This document shows, piece by piece, positions 24,957 to 33,044 of a DNA stretch of 40,701 bases. The notes under the pieces were generated by a model. That model saw nothing but the letters and a program-made list of their open reading frames with translations, was not told the origin of the DNA and searched no databases. Source of the DNA: an uncultured Eubacteriales bacterium (GTDB lineage Bacteria > Bacillota > Clostridia > Oscillospirales > Oscillospiraceae); contig URWG01000001.1 in the NCBI GenBank assembly GCA_900551495.1, positions 1 to 40,701 of the forward strand, in the 5' to 3' direction. Within the stretch, counting starts at the first letter, position 1. Each line of letters begins with the position of its first letter. A program made the position numbers and the translations under genes.

Positions 24957-25954
24957 ATGTATTTGTTTCGGGCGGGTTGGGCTTTATCGGAAGTCACACC
25001 TGCGTTGAGCTGATCGCGGCGGGTCATACGCCGATCATCGCGGACGACCTTTCCAACGCCGCGCCCGATGTATTGGACCGCATTGAGGAAATCACCGGAA
25101 TGCGTCCGATCTTTTATCGGATCAACGTTGCGGACCGTTCGGCGACAGAGCAGGTGTTTTCCGCGCATCGGGTGGATGCCGTGATCCATTTTGCGGGCTT
25201 CAAGGCGGTGGGCGAGAGCTGCCGCATTCCGCTGACGTACTACCGCAACAATTTGGATACCGCGCTGACCCTGCTGGAGGTAATGCGGGTGCACGGCTGC
25301 AAGCGCTTTGTTTTCTCCTCCTCCGCGACGGTCTACGGACCGGAAAATCCTGTGCCGTACCGCGAGGAGCAGCCGACGTATTTCGCCACGAATCCCTACG
25401 GCTGGACGAAGGTGATGATCGAGCAGATGCTGCGGGATGTCTGTACGGCGGAGGCGGATTTCTCGGCGGTTCTGCTGCGCTATTTCAATCCGATCGGTGC
25501 GCATCCGTCCGGACTTTTGGGGGACGACCCGCAAGGTATCCCGAACAACCTGATGCCCTATATCGCCCGCGTTGCTGCGGGGCAGCTTCCGCGGCTGACG
25601 GTGTTCGGCGACGACTACGACACGGAGGACGGCACCTGTGTGCGCGACTATATCCATGTGGTCGATCTGGCACGGGGGCATTTGGCGGCGCTGAAGTATA
25701 CGGCGGCAGGTGCGGAAGCCTTCAATCTCGGCACGGGACGCGGCACGAGCGTGCTGGAGCTGGTCCGCGCTTTTTCCCGCGTAAACGGAGTTGAGGTGCC
25801 GTATGTGATCGGTCCGCGCCGTGCGGGTGACCTTCCGCGCTGTTGGGCGGACGCGTCAAAGGCGGAGCGGCTGCTCGGCTGGCGGGCGGAAAAAACAACG
25901 GACGAGATGTGCCGCGACAGTTGGAATTACATCAAAAAGTGTTCAAGAGCATAA
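24953..25954 (+). CDS. galE: UDP-glucose 4-epimerase
   Basis: Interconverts UDP-glucose and UDP-galactose (or the N-acetyl forms) with bound NAD. The 333-residue extended SDR shows GGLGFIGSHT (7-16), DDLSN (31-35), HFAGFKAVGES (79-89), FSSSATVYG (121-129) and the catalytic Tyr149 and Lys153 in NPYGWTKVMIEQ, then LRYFNPIGAHPSG. ATG 24953 gives the canonical MNVFVSGG start; an in-frame ATG 36 bases upstream lies inside the small Cys gene. It can feed galactose units to the glycan pathway upstream. Its 3' end runs into the terminator/element region at 25953-26270. Confidence 0.96.
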   Translation: MNVFVSGGLGFIGSHTCVELIAAGHTPIIADDLSNAAPDVLDRIEEITGMRPIFYRINVADRSATEQVFSAHRVDAVIHFAGFKAVGESCRIPLTYYRNNLDTALTLLEVMRVHGCKRFVFSSSATVYGPENPVPYREEQPTYFATNPYGWTKVMIEQMLRDVCTAEADFSAVLLRYFNPIGAHPSGLLGDDPQGIPNNLMPYIARVAAGQLPRLTVFGDDYDTEDGTCVRDYIHVVDLARGHLAALKYTAAGAEAFNLGTGRGTSVLELVRAFSRVNGVEVPYVIGPRRAGDLPRCWADASKAERLLGWRAEKTTDEMCRDSWNYIKKCSRA

Positions 25955-25984
25955 AAAAGCAGCGTCCCGCGATCGGGACGCTGC
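25953..25984 (-). terminator. Terminator hairpin, left copy (A-run on the left)
   Basis: Perfect 10-bp stem GCAGCGTCCC / GGGACGCTGC (25959-25968 and 25975-25984) with loop GCGATC. The six A at 25953-25958 make this a good terminator for leftward transcription from the convergent regulator gene, while only TT follows on the right. An identical hairpin stands at 26241-26266, where the T-run is on the right instead. Confidence 0.7.
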
Positions 25985-26240
25985 TTCAGCGTGTCGAAAA
26001 ACCCTTTTCGGCACGCTGACAGACTGCGAAAAAGTTCGGAAGACAAGCAACTCACACCCGTCGGCGTACATAGGTACGGTAGGGCGTGAGTTGCGCAGTA
26101 AGTCAAAATCCTTGCGAAGCAAGCCTGTTTTTGACTATAAAGTTCGGAATTCTCCGTTTTTGCAAATCAAAACGCAGAGAACAAAACCCCATAAATTGTT
26201 AACCGATTTTGACGATTACGGACTTTTTTGACAGTCTGAA
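25985..26240. mobile_element. Candidate MITE-like element of 256 bases between duplicated hairpins
   Basis: The sequence between the two identical terminator hairpins begins TTCAGCGTGTCGAAAAA and ends with its near inverse: reading the other strand from 26240 gives TTCAGACTGTCAAAAAA, 14 of 17 positions equal. Internally it is packed with hairpins: 25987-26000 with 26005-26018 (14 pairs, one G-T type), 26047-26059 with 26082-26094 (13 positions, one mismatch) and 26102-26135 (GTCAAAA/TTTTGAC around CTTGC/GCAAG). There is no credible open reading frame. Terminal inverted repeats, flanking direct duplication and no coding capacity suit a non-autonomous mobile element. The duplication, 26-28 bases, is unusually long. 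Confidence 0.55.
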
Positions 26241-26270
26241 GCAGCGTCCCGCGATCGGGACGCTGCTTTT
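26241..26270 (+). terminator. Terminator hairpin, right copy (T-run on the right)
   Basis: Same stem and loop as at 25959-25984 (26241-26250 and 26257-26266), followed by TTTT at 26267-26270. It therefore suits rightward transcription from galE after read-through of the intervening element, and it ends 6 bases before the stop codon of the minus-strand regulator. Identity with the left copy includes stem, loop and the next two T. Confidence 0.7.
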
Positions 26271-26276
26271 ATGCGG

Positions 26277-27302
26277 TTACAGTAGCTTTTTCAGCCGTTC
26301 GATCTCGCGGCGGATTTCGTCCGCCGTCTCGCCCTCCGAGAAGCCCCATTCCGTGCGGAACAGCTCCAGCTCCTCCTCGTAAGCGGCGATCGCGCCGCCG
26401 AAATCGCCGCGAATCTCGCATATCTGCGCAATGGATTCACAGGCGTCCGTATATCGCGGCGCTTTCTGCTGCTTCAGCGCTTTACGGTAATAGGCGATCG
26501 CCTCATCATACCGCTGACGGTCCGCCGCGACGTCTCCCAGCGACAGGCTGACAAGCCAGTCGTTCGGAAAATCCCGCTCCATTTTTCTGCGGCAGTCCTC
26601 GGCTTGCTCCGATTTTCCCTCGGCGTCGAGAATCATGCTGCGGTAGAGCGGGACGCGATAGCTGCTGTCGAGCCGCGCCATGCGGTCAAGGTATTCGGCG
26701 GCTTCGCCGAGGCGGCGGTCGTCAATCAGATTGTCCAGCAGCCAAAGATACCCGCGCGCATAGTCGGGGTTTTTCCTGACAAATTCGCGATAATAGGCGA
26801 TCAGCTTGAAATGGTTGCGCGCACACCAGTCGGGCATTTTACCGCCCATCGCCTCGCAAAGCTCGCTGTGCGCGTCCTTCACCTCGGGCGCAAGGGCAAG
26901 CGATTTCTTTGCGTGCTCGGCTGCGATCCTGCGGTGTTGGCGGGCTTGATGGTTATGCAGCTGCGCCAGCAGACAATAGCACCGCGCGGTTTGATACTCG
27001 GCGCCGATCTTCGCCGTCAGAAAGCGCTGCGCCCGCTCCAGCTCCGCCTGCGGGAGAAGCTGCTCGTCCCAAATCATGTTCTGAATACGGTCCAGCTCGT
27101 CCTCGTCCGTCAGGCAGAACAGCTCGTCGATCGTCACCCCGAACAGAACGGAGAGCTTAGGGAGAAGCTGAATATCCGGCGCAGTGAGGTCACATTCCCA
27201 TTTGGAAACGGCTTGCGGCGTGACCGACAGCTCCGTCGCAAGCGCCTCCTGCGTAAGTCCCTTCGCCGTGCGAAGCTGTTTGATTTTCTTTCCGATGTCC
27301 AT
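26277..27302 (-). CDS. XRE-family regulator with tetratricopeptide-type repeats
   Basis: A 341-residue protein. Residues 4-58 form a classical Cro/CI helix-turn-helix (IGKKIKQLRTAKGLTQEALA, then VTPQAVSKWE), followed by the FGVTIDELF segment common in Firmicutes XRE proteins. The rest is a chain of helical pairs resembling TPR motifs, for example EAIAYYRKALK near 260-270 and GAIAAYEEELELF near 300-312. It probably senses a partner protein or peptide, as other HTH-TPR regulators do, but the target is unknown. A strong AAGGAGG site precedes the ATG. It converges on galE. Confidence 0.85.
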   Translation of the reverse strand: MDIGKKIKQLRTAKGLTQEALATELSVTPQAVSKWECDLTAPDIQLLPKLSVLFGVTIDELFCLTDEDELDRIQNMIWDEQLLPQAELERAQRFLTAKIGAEYQTARCYCLLAQLHNHQARQHRRIAAEHAKKSLALAPEVKDAHSELCEAMGGKMPDWCARNHFKLIAYYREFVRKNPDYARGYLWLLDNLIDDRRLGEAAEYLDRMARLDSSYRVPLYRSMILDAEGKSEQAEDCRRKMERDFPNDWLVSLSLGDVAADRQRYDEAIAYYRKALKQQKAPRYTDACESIAQICEIRGDFGGAIAAYEEELELFRTEWGFSEGETADEIRREIERLKKLL

Positions 27303-27397
27303 AACGGTTCATCCTCCTTCCGATAAGACGATACCATGAAGCGCGGAAAAATAACAGCACTCCGTCGGCAACAAAACTCAACCGGAGGTTGCGGCGG

Positions 27398-27607
27398 TCA
27401 GAGCGAAAAATCGACGTTGTCGTATTGTGAAAAATCCGCGGGCTTCCGACGGGAGGGGACACGCTTGAGCGGGTCATAGCGGAAGCGACGGCAGGCGTCG
27501 CTGCACGAAACAATGCCCTTGCGCTCGCAAATACACGAATCCTCGTTAAACCGCGCCGCGTGGACGCAGTACGAGCAGGAGCGTTCCATATCTTTTCTGA
27601 ACAGCAT
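27398..27607 (-). CDS. 69-residue six-Cys conserved clostridial protein
   Basis: Begins MLFRKDMERSCSYCVHAARF and ends ADFSQYDNVDFSL, a pattern I recognise from small uncharacterised proteins widespread in Clostridia. Cys11, 14, 25, 27, 35 and 39 suggest one or two metal sites, and FRYDPLKRVP follows. I start it at ATG 27607, with GAGGTG five bases upstream, rather than further upstream within ylbJ. It lies 19 bases downstream of ylbJ and is likely co-transcribed with it. No function is known to me. The 95 bases between it and the next gene hold only that gene's ribosome site and a weak CAACC/GGTTG hairpin. Confidence 0.8.
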   Translation of the reverse strand: MLFRKDMERSCSYCVHAARFNEDSCICERKGIVSCSDACRRFRYDPLKRVPSRRKPADFSQYDNVDFSL

Positions 27608-27626
27608 TTCGTTCACCTCAAGAGCA

Positions 27627-28619
27627 TTATAGCGTACTTTTTCGAAGATTTCCACCACGATTTTTGCGGAAGGACGGAAAAATGATGCACAGGAGGCAAA
27701 GCGCGGCAGCCGCAGTGACGGAGAATACGCCGGGCTGCTGCCAAACAGGGACAAAAATCGCGGAAAGCAGCCCGTGCAGGAGCTTTTCCGTCAAATATCC
27801 GCGCGGATGCAGATTGCCCCAAAGTGCCATAGCCTGCAAATGGACACACAGCCCGCCCCAACCCATATAAAATGCCGCAGCGATCAGGGAGAAGGGGCTG
27901 CCCGAAAGCTGCATGACCCCGCTCGTCAGCTCCAGCAGCCCGAGAAACGGCGTGATCCGTGCGGCGAAGGGCAGCAGGCGCAGGAGCGACAGGATAACGG
28001 AAAACAGAATGACCGTGGCGCTGATTTGAAGCGACGCAGCGCAGGCACCGCCGATTGCGTCGGAAAAGGCGCGGGCGATCGAAGGGCGCTCCTGCGGCAG
28101 CCTGCGCACGCGGGGATTCGGCGCGTCGGGGAGGGCAAAGCACCTTGCGCAGAGAAGCGCCGTGACGACATGAACGGCATAGAGGCGCAGCCCCACGGCT
28201 GCACTGCCGAAGATTCCGTTGCCGAGCACGGCGATGAAAAACGCGGGACCCGAGTTGTTGCATATAACGAGGCAGCGTTCGGCATCCTGCCTTGTCAGGC
28301 GCCCGCTGCGGTAAAGGTCGCAGACGGCGCTGACTCCGACAGGATAGCCGCCGACGAAGCTCAGCGCCAACGGTGCGAGACATGACCCACTCAGTCCGAA
28401 CTGCCGCCGCATCAGAGTCTCCGTGCGCGGTCCTGCCGAGTATACCGCGAGCGAGGAACAGAACCGCGTCAGGACGAAGAACGGAAACAGCGCCGGCAGC
28501 AGTGAGGTCCCGCACAGCCGCAGCCCCTCGACCACGCCGCCCGACGCCGCCTGCGGAAACAGGAGCAGCAGCACCATGCCGCCGAGCAGCACCGAAATCG
28601 GAAAAAGGATTCCTTTCAC
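27627..28619 (-). CDS. ylbJ: Sporulation integral membrane protein YlbJ
   Basis: A 330-residue polytopic membrane protein of the nucleoside-recognition (GATE) domain family. In Bacillus subtilis YlbJ is made in the mother cell and needed for normal spore formation. About eight hydrophobic helices are visible. The diagnostic segment is VICNNSGPAFFIAVLGNGIFG near residues 118-138, with FVGGYPVGVSAVCDLYRSG before it and FYMGWGGLCVHLQ later. The start is GTG at 28619, with GGTGAT five bases upstream in the mirror-symmetric region shared with yqfC. Divergent pairing with yqfC, another mother-cell gene, supports common sporulation control. Confidence 0.87.
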   Translation of the reverse strand: MKGILFPISVLLGGMVLLLLFPQAASGGVVEGLRLCGTSLLPALFPFFVLTRFCSSLAVYSAGPRTETLMRRQFGLSGSCLAPLALSFVGGYPVGVSAVCDLYRSGRLTRQDAERCLVICNNSGPAFFIAVLGNGIFGSAAVGLRLYAVHVVTALLCARCFALPDAPNPRVRRLPQERPSIARAFSDAIGGACAASLQISATVILFSVILSLLRLLPFAARITPFLGLLELTSGVMQLSGSPFSLIAAAFYMGWGGLCVHLQAMALWGNLHPRGYLTEKLLHGLLSAIFVPVWQQPGVFSVTAAAALCLLCIIFPSFRKNRGGNLRKSTL

Positions 28620-28624
28620 AAACG

Positions 28625-28686
28625 ATCACCCGTCGGAATATATGCGCAAGGTCGGCGATAATTGCGCATAGAATACCTCGGGTGAT
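28625..28686. promoter_or_regulatory. Mirror-symmetric divergent control region (ylbJ / yqfC)
   Basis: Two perfect inverted repeats share one centre (28655.5): ATCACCCG/CGGGTGAT at 28625-28632 and 28679-28686, and TATGCGCAA/TTGCGCATA at 28641-28649 and 28662-28670. Read outward on either strand the order is TTGCGCATA, then four bases, then the GGGTGAT ribosome site. CATAGAAT (28667-28674, plus) and CATATATT (28634-28641, minus) resemble the mother-cell sigma-E -10 element CATACAAT. The -35 elements are not convincing by eye. Confidence 0.55.
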
Positions 28687-28689
28687 AGA

Positions 28690-28953
28690 ATGAAACGGGA
28701 ACATAAATCGGTCAGCGAGCGGCTCGACCTGCCCGCGGAGGCGCTGTCGAATGTGCCGCTGGCGGAGCTGCACGGGAAACACCTGGCGTGCGTGGAGAAC
28801 CACTGCGGCATTGTGGAGTATACGCCGGAGCTGGTGCGCATTGCCGTTCGGCACGGCAGTATCAGCGTTCGCGGAGCCTGTCTGACGATCGCGCGAATGA
28901 CGCGGCGGCGCGTTGAAGTGCGCGGCACGGTGTTTTCGGTGGAGCTGGAATGA
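28690..28953 (+). CDS. yqfC: Sporulation protein YqfC (YabP/YqfC family)
   Basis: An 87-residue protein. The family core is visible as a series of beta strands: AELHGKHLACVENHCGIVEY (47 onward), then VRHGSISVRGACLTIARM and VEVRGTVFSVELE. In B. subtilis yqfC is a mother-cell sigma-E gene required for efficient sporulation and sits directly before yqfD, as here. The start is ATG 28690 with GGTGAT just upstream, and the stop overlaps yqfD as ATGA. Length is standard. Confidence 0.88.
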   Translation: MKREHKSVSERLDLPAEALSNVPLAELHGKHLACVENHCGIVEYTPELVRIAVRHGSISVRGACLTIARMTRRRVEVRGTVFSVELE

Positions 28954-30146
28954 TGGGGTGGCTGCAATTTTTACGGGGAGAGGCGCGTTTGCGCATTACG
29001 GGCGCCGTTCCGCAGGACTGCCTCAATGCGTTCAACGGCGAGGGGCTGGAATTTTGGGAAATCTGTCGCGAGGATGCGCTGCATTACTGCGTCAGCGTCC
29101 GACCGCGTGAGCTGTCCAAGGCGGAACGGCTGGGCTTGCGGACCTTCTGCACGGTCGAATGTCTTTGGCAGCACGGCTTGAAGCAGACGCTGTTTCGGGC
29201 GCTGCGGCGACCCGTGCTGCTGTTCGGCATGGCGCTTTCGCTGTTTTTGCTGTTTTTCCTGCAATCGTTCGTTTGGACGATCGAGATCGACGGCTGCGAG
29301 ACGGTACACCCCGAGACGGTCCGCCGCGCCTTGGAGGAGCTGGGGATCCGCTGCGGCACGCGGACGGACGACATTGCATACAAAGAGGTGCGCCACGAGC
29401 TTCTGAATCTCCTTCCGCAGCTTTCATGGGCAGCGGTCAACCGCTCGGGCGGTAAGCTCTGCGTGCTGGTGACGGAGCGGCAGGAGACGCCCTCCGCGCT
29501 GCCGCCCTATCCCGCAGCGAACCTGATCGCCGTGCGCGACGGCGTGCTGACAGAGGTATCGGTCTTGGAGGGGATGCGTCTGTGTGCCGTCGGCGACACG
29601 GTACACGCGGGGCAGACGCTCGTCTCGGGCGTGGAGGATTACGGGTTATACCTCCGCACGGTCTGCGCGCAGGGGGAAATCTACGGGCAGACATGGCGCT
29701 CGCAGACCCTCGTCACTCCGTCGGTACGGCAGGAAAAACGCTATACGGGATGCCAATGGAAGCGTGTGACCCTCGTCGTCGGAAGAAAAAGAATAAATTT
29801 ATGCGGAAACAGTGGAATTCCGGTGGCAACTTGTGATAAAATGATAGACGTGAAGGAAGTGACCCTCTCGGGTTATACCTTTCCCGTGCGGCTGGAAACG
29901 GAAATTTTCCGCGAATACGAGACATATTCCGTCCCAAAGCGGCGGGACACCGTGCAAAACGAGCTGACGCAGGCGTTTTTGCGCATGACGGAGGCGGGAA
30001 TGCTGGCGGGACGCGTTGAGGACGCGAGCTATCGGCTGGAAATCAGCGGGGAGCTTGCCGTGCTGCAATGCGAATGTACCTGCAACGAAATGCTGGCGCG
30101 GCTGTCCCCGATAAACGCAATTTACGAAGGAGAACCCCATGAGTGA
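28950..30146 (+). CDS. yqfD: Sporulation protein YqfD
   Basis: A 398-residue protein with the family layout: an N-terminal cytoplasmic domain (1-85), a single membrane helix at about 88-110 (PVLLFGMALSLFLLFFLQSF), then a large region that begins WTIEIDGCETVHPETVRRAL, a POTRA/FtsQ-like segment, and continues with GVLTEVSVLEGMRLCAVGDT (lipoyl-like hairpin). It is needed for spore formation in B. subtilis. It overlaps phoH by 8 bases. A short run near 29785-29830 is A-rich compared with its surroundings, but the frame is intact. Confidence 0.9.
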   Translation: MMGWLQFLRGEARLRITGAVPQDCLNAFNGEGLEFWEICREDALHYCVSVRPRELSKAERLGLRTFCTVECLWQHGLKQTLFRALRRPVLLFGMALSLFLLFFLQSFVWTIEIDGCETVHPETVRRALEELGIRCGTRTDDIAYKEVRHELLNLLPQLSWAAVNRSGGKLCVLVTERQETPSALPPYPAANLIAVRDGVLTEVSVLEGMRLCAVGDTVHAGQTLVSGVEDYGLYLRTVCAQGEIYGQTWRSQTLVTPSVRQEKRYTGCQWKRVTLVVGRKRINLCGNSGIPVATCDKMIDVKEVTLSGYTFPVRLETEIFREYETYSVPKRRDTVQNELTQAFLRMTEAGMLAGRVEDASYRLEISGELAVLQCECTCNEMLARLSPINAIYEGEPHE

Positions 30147-31137
30147 GAGAATTATCAATGCCGAACGCATCGAGCAGATCATCAATGTATTCGGCTCGTT
30201 CGACGAAAATATCAAGCGCATCGAGCAGACCTACGGCGTAAAGATCACCAATCGCGGCACCGAGCTGAAGGTGAGCGGCGACGAGGAGGCGGCGGATAAG
30301 GGCGCCCGCGCGATTGAGGGGCTTCTGACCCTTGCGGCAAAGGGCGAGACGATCGACGAGCAGAAGGTCCGCTATCTGATCGACCTCGTATCCTCCGGCA
30401 ACGATGACAAGATCGGCGAAATGGCGAAGGATGTCGTCTGTATTACCGCGAAGGGGCGTCCGGTCAAGGCGAAAACCCTCGGTCAGCAGCGCTATATGAA
30501 GGCGATCCGAAAAAATACCGTTACCATCGGCGTCGGACCTGCGGGTACGGGCAAGACGTATCTTGCGGTCGCGGCGGCAGTTGCGGCGTTCCGCGAAAAA
30601 ACGGTCAACCGCATCATCCTGACACGACCTGCGGTGGAGGCGGGAGAGCGCCTCGGCTTCCTGCCCGGCGATTTGCAGAACAAGGTCGATCCGTATCTGC
30701 GCCCGCTGTATGACGCGCTGTATGATATGCTCGGCGCGGAGACCTATCAAAAATATTTGGAGCGCGGAAACATTGAGGTCGCGCCGCTGGCTTATATGCG
30801 CGGCAGAACGCTCGACGACAGCTTTATCATCCTCGATGAGGCGCAGAATACGACCCGCGAGCAGATGAAAATGTTCCTGACGCGTCTCGGCTTCGGTTCA
30901 AAAATCGTCATTACCGGCGACATTACACAGATCGACCTGCCCTCCGATAAGACCAGCGGCTTGAAGGATGCCGTTCGGATTTTGGAGAACATCCCCGACA
31001 TTGCCATCTGCCGTCTGACTGCCAGCGACGTGGTGCGTCATGCGCTGGTTCAGAAGATCATTGCAGCTTATGAAAGCGGCGAGAAAAAGCAGCTTCCCGC
31101 ACAGAAAAAGGTTTACAGAAGGAAGACCGAAAAATGA
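30139..31137 (+). CDS. phoH: PhoH family ATPase
   Basis: A 332-residue PhoH-like protein. Residues 1-70 form a small KH-like N-terminal domain (RIEQTYGVKITNRGTELKVSGD). The P-loop GVGPAGTGKT is at 131-140, FIILDEAQN is the Walker B strand, and TGDITQIDLP the sensor region. The family binds and hydrolyses ATP and is linked to RNA metabolism; in Firmicutes the gene is commonly next to ybeY, as here. GAAGGAG precedes the start, and the stop overlaps ybeY as ATGA. Confidence 0.94.
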   Translation: MSERIINAERIEQIINVFGSFDENIKRIEQTYGVKITNRGTELKVSGDEEAADKGARAIEGLLTLAAKGETIDEQKVRYLIDLVSSGNDDKIGEMAKDVVCITAKGRPVKAKTLGQQRYMKAIRKNTVTIGVGPAGTGKTYLAVAAAVAAFREKTVNRIILTRPAVEAGERLGFLPGDLQNKVDPYLRPLYDALYDMLGAETYQKYLERGNIEVAPLAYMRGRTLDDSFIILDEAQNTTREQMKMFLTRLGFGSKIVITGDITQIDLPSDKTSGLKDAVRILENIPDIAICRLTASDVVRHALVQKIIAAYESGEKKQLPAQKKVYRRKTEK

Positions 31138-31628
31138 AGCATCAAATTTACGTCCGCTATTCCGACAAGCGCGAGCGCAGCCCCGCGCTGACCATCCATC
31201 TGCACCGTTGTATCAACGCTGCGCTGGCGGAGCAGGGAGTCCATGTTCCGTGCGAGATTAACGTTCTCGTGACGGACGACGCAGGCATCCGTGCGATCAA
31301 CAGCGCTGCGCGCAATATCGACCGCGAGACCGATGTTCTTTCGTTTCCGATGTTTCAATTTACGGCGGGGGAGTTTCCGCAGGACGTTTCCGACCTGACC
31401 GACCCGCAGACGGGGCTGCTGCCCCTCGGGGATATGTGCATCTCGATCGAGCGCGCGAGGGATCAGGCAAAGCGCTTCGGCAACACGCTCAAGCGCGAGG
31501 TCGGCTATCTGACCATCCATTCGATTCTCCACCTGCTGGGCTACGACCACATGGATGAGGGAGAAATGAAGCGGCAAATGCGCACCCGCGAGGAGATCAT
31601 TGCCGCAAAGCTGGGGTTACAGAGATGA
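31134..31628 (+). CDS. ybeY: Endoribonuclease YbeY
   Basis: A 164-residue metalloprotein involved in rRNA maturation and ribosome quality control. The zinc-binding motif HxxxHxxxxxH is complete: His129, His133 and His139 in TIHSILHLLGYDHMDEGE. The conserved strand LNRxxRxxDxxTDVLSFP appears here as INSAARNIDRETDVLSFPMF, and LGDMCISIERA follows. Length is normal. Stop and next start overlap by 4 bases. Confidence 0.95.
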   Translation: MKHQIYVRYSDKRERSPALTIHLHRCINAALAEQGVHVPCEINVLVTDDAGIRAINSAARNIDRETDVLSFPMFQFTAGEFPQDVSDLTDPQTGLLPLGDMCISIERARDQAKRFGNTLKREVGYLTIHSILHLLGYDHMDEGEMKRQMRTREEIIAAKLGLQR

Positions 31629-32131
31629 TCGTATTTCGCAGAGCAATCGAGGCGGATATTCCGCTCCTGTCCGAGACGCGCCGCTCGGCGTGGGACGCGA
31701 CCTACCGCGGGATTTATGAGGATGAGCTGATCGATCGGTTCGATTACGAGGGGCAGCGCCGAAAGGATGCCAAACGCATTGCCGGGCAGACGGTCTTTCT
31801 GATGATGGACGGCGAAAGCTGCGCGGGGTATTTTTACTACGGCGCCTTCCCGAACGGGCTTTATAAGGATTTTACGCTTTGCCTGAATTCTCTCTACATT
31901 CTGCCGCCCTATCAGGGCAGAGGGCTCGGCAAGCGGGTGTTTGCGTGGATGCGCGAGGTCTGCCGCGTGCGCGGGCTGGACAAATTCTTCTGCGGCTGCA
32001 ATATTCATAATCCGAAGGCTCAGGGCTTTTACCGCGCAAGGGGCGGCGTCGTCGGCTTGATCGACGGCGGGCACGCCCGAAAAGCCGAGGACCAAATGTA
32101 CTTTGAATTTTACTTGGGAGAAATGAAATGA
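31625..32131 (+). CDS. GNAT family N-acetyltransferase
   Basis: A 168-residue protein with the acetyl-CoA-binding motif A: LNSLYILPPYQGRGLGKRVF, in which QGRGLGK spans 97-103. It is followed by NIHNPKAQGFYRARGG, the usual C-terminal helix-strand of GNAT enzymes. The substrate is unknown. It sits between ybeY and era with 4-base overlaps on both sides, the place where Bacillus has dgkA and cdd. Whether it acetylates a ribosomal protein or an unrelated metabolite cannot be told. Confidence 0.88.
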   Translation: MIVFRRAIEADIPLLSETRRSAWDATYRGIYEDELIDRFDYEGQRRKDAKRIAGQTVFLMMDGESCAGYFYYGAFPNGLYKDFTLCLNSLYILPPYQGRGLGKRVFAWMREVCRVRGLDKFFCGCNIHNPKAQGFYRARGGVVGLIDGGHARKAEDQMYFEFYLGEMK

Positions 32132-33015
32132 GCAAGAAATCTGCAATGATTACCATTGCCGGACGTCCGAACGTCGGGAAATCGACGCTGGTCAACCACC
32201 TTGTCGGCGAGAAGATCGCCATTGTCTCGCATAAGCCGCAGACGACCCGCAACCGTATCTGCGGCGTTGTGACGCGCGGGGATACGCAGCTTGTGTTCAT
32301 CGACACCCCCGGCTTCCACAAGCCGCGCACCAAGCTCGGCGACTATATGGTAAACGTCGTGAAGGAATCGGTTGCCGATGTGGACGTGATCCTGCTGATC
32401 GTGGAGCCGATCGCCAACATCGGACCGCAGGAGGAGGCGCTTATCGCGCAGATCAGGGAAAGCAAAATTCCCGCTATCCTCGTCATTAACAAGATCGATA
32501 CCGTTGAGGACAAGGACGAGCTGCTCGCCGTTATCGCGGCATATTCCGCCGCCTATCCGTTTGACGCCGTGATCCCCATTGCGGCGAAGTTCGGCGACGG
32601 TGTGCAGACGCTGCTTGCCGAGTGCGAAAAATACGCGTCGGACAGCCCATTCTTCTTCCCCGAGGACATGACCTCCGACCAGCCGGAGCGGCAGGTGATC
32701 GCCGAGATCATCCGCGAAAAGCTCCTGTGGAACCTCGACCGTGAAATTCCGCACGGAACTGCCGTTGAGATCACGAAGTTTTCCGAGCGGGATAACGGCG
32801 TGATCGATGTGGATGCGACGATCTACTGCGAAAAGGCAAGCCACAAGGGAATCATCATCGGCAAAAACGGCGTCATGCTGAAAAAGATCAGCACCGCCGC
32901 CCGCGAGGACTGTGAACGCTTTATGGGCACGAAGGTCTTTTTGCAGACGTGGGTCAAGGTCAAGGAGAATTGGCGCGACAGCGATTTTTTGATCCGCAAT
33001 TTCGGGTATCAATAA
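32128..33015 (+). CDS. era: GTPase Era
   Basis: A 295-residue essential GTPase that binds the 3' end of 16S rRNA during 30S assembly. The G1 loop GRPNVGKST is at 12-20. The effector region with TTRNRI, the G3 motif DTPGF, the G4 motif NKID and the C-terminal KH domain (IIIGKNGVMLKKISTAARED, then FLQTWVKVKENW) are all present. The start overlaps the GNAT stop as ATGA. The gene order phoH-ybeY-era-yqzL-recO is conserved in Firmicutes. Confidence 0.96.
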   Translation: MSKKSAMITIAGRPNVGKSTLVNHLVGEKIAIVSHKPQTTRNRICGVVTRGDTQLVFIDTPGFHKPRTKLGDYMVNVVKESVADVDVILLIVEPIANIGPQEEALIAQIRESKIPAILVINKIDTVEDKDELLAVIAAYSAAYPFDAVIPIAAKFGDGVQTLLAECEKYASDSPFFFPEDMTSDQPERQVIAEIIREKLLWNLDREIPHGTAVEITKFSERDNGVIDVDATIYCEKASHKGIIIGKNGVMLKKISTAAREDCERFMGTKVFLQTWVKVKENWRDSDFLIRNFGYQ

Positions 33016-33044
33016 GCTTCGCCAATTTTTACATCGGATTTTTT

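Noticed and set aside
27379..27391. CAACC/GGTTG hairpin as terminator of the 69-residue gene
   Set aside because: Only five pairs with a three-base loop and no proper T-run in the minus-strand direction.
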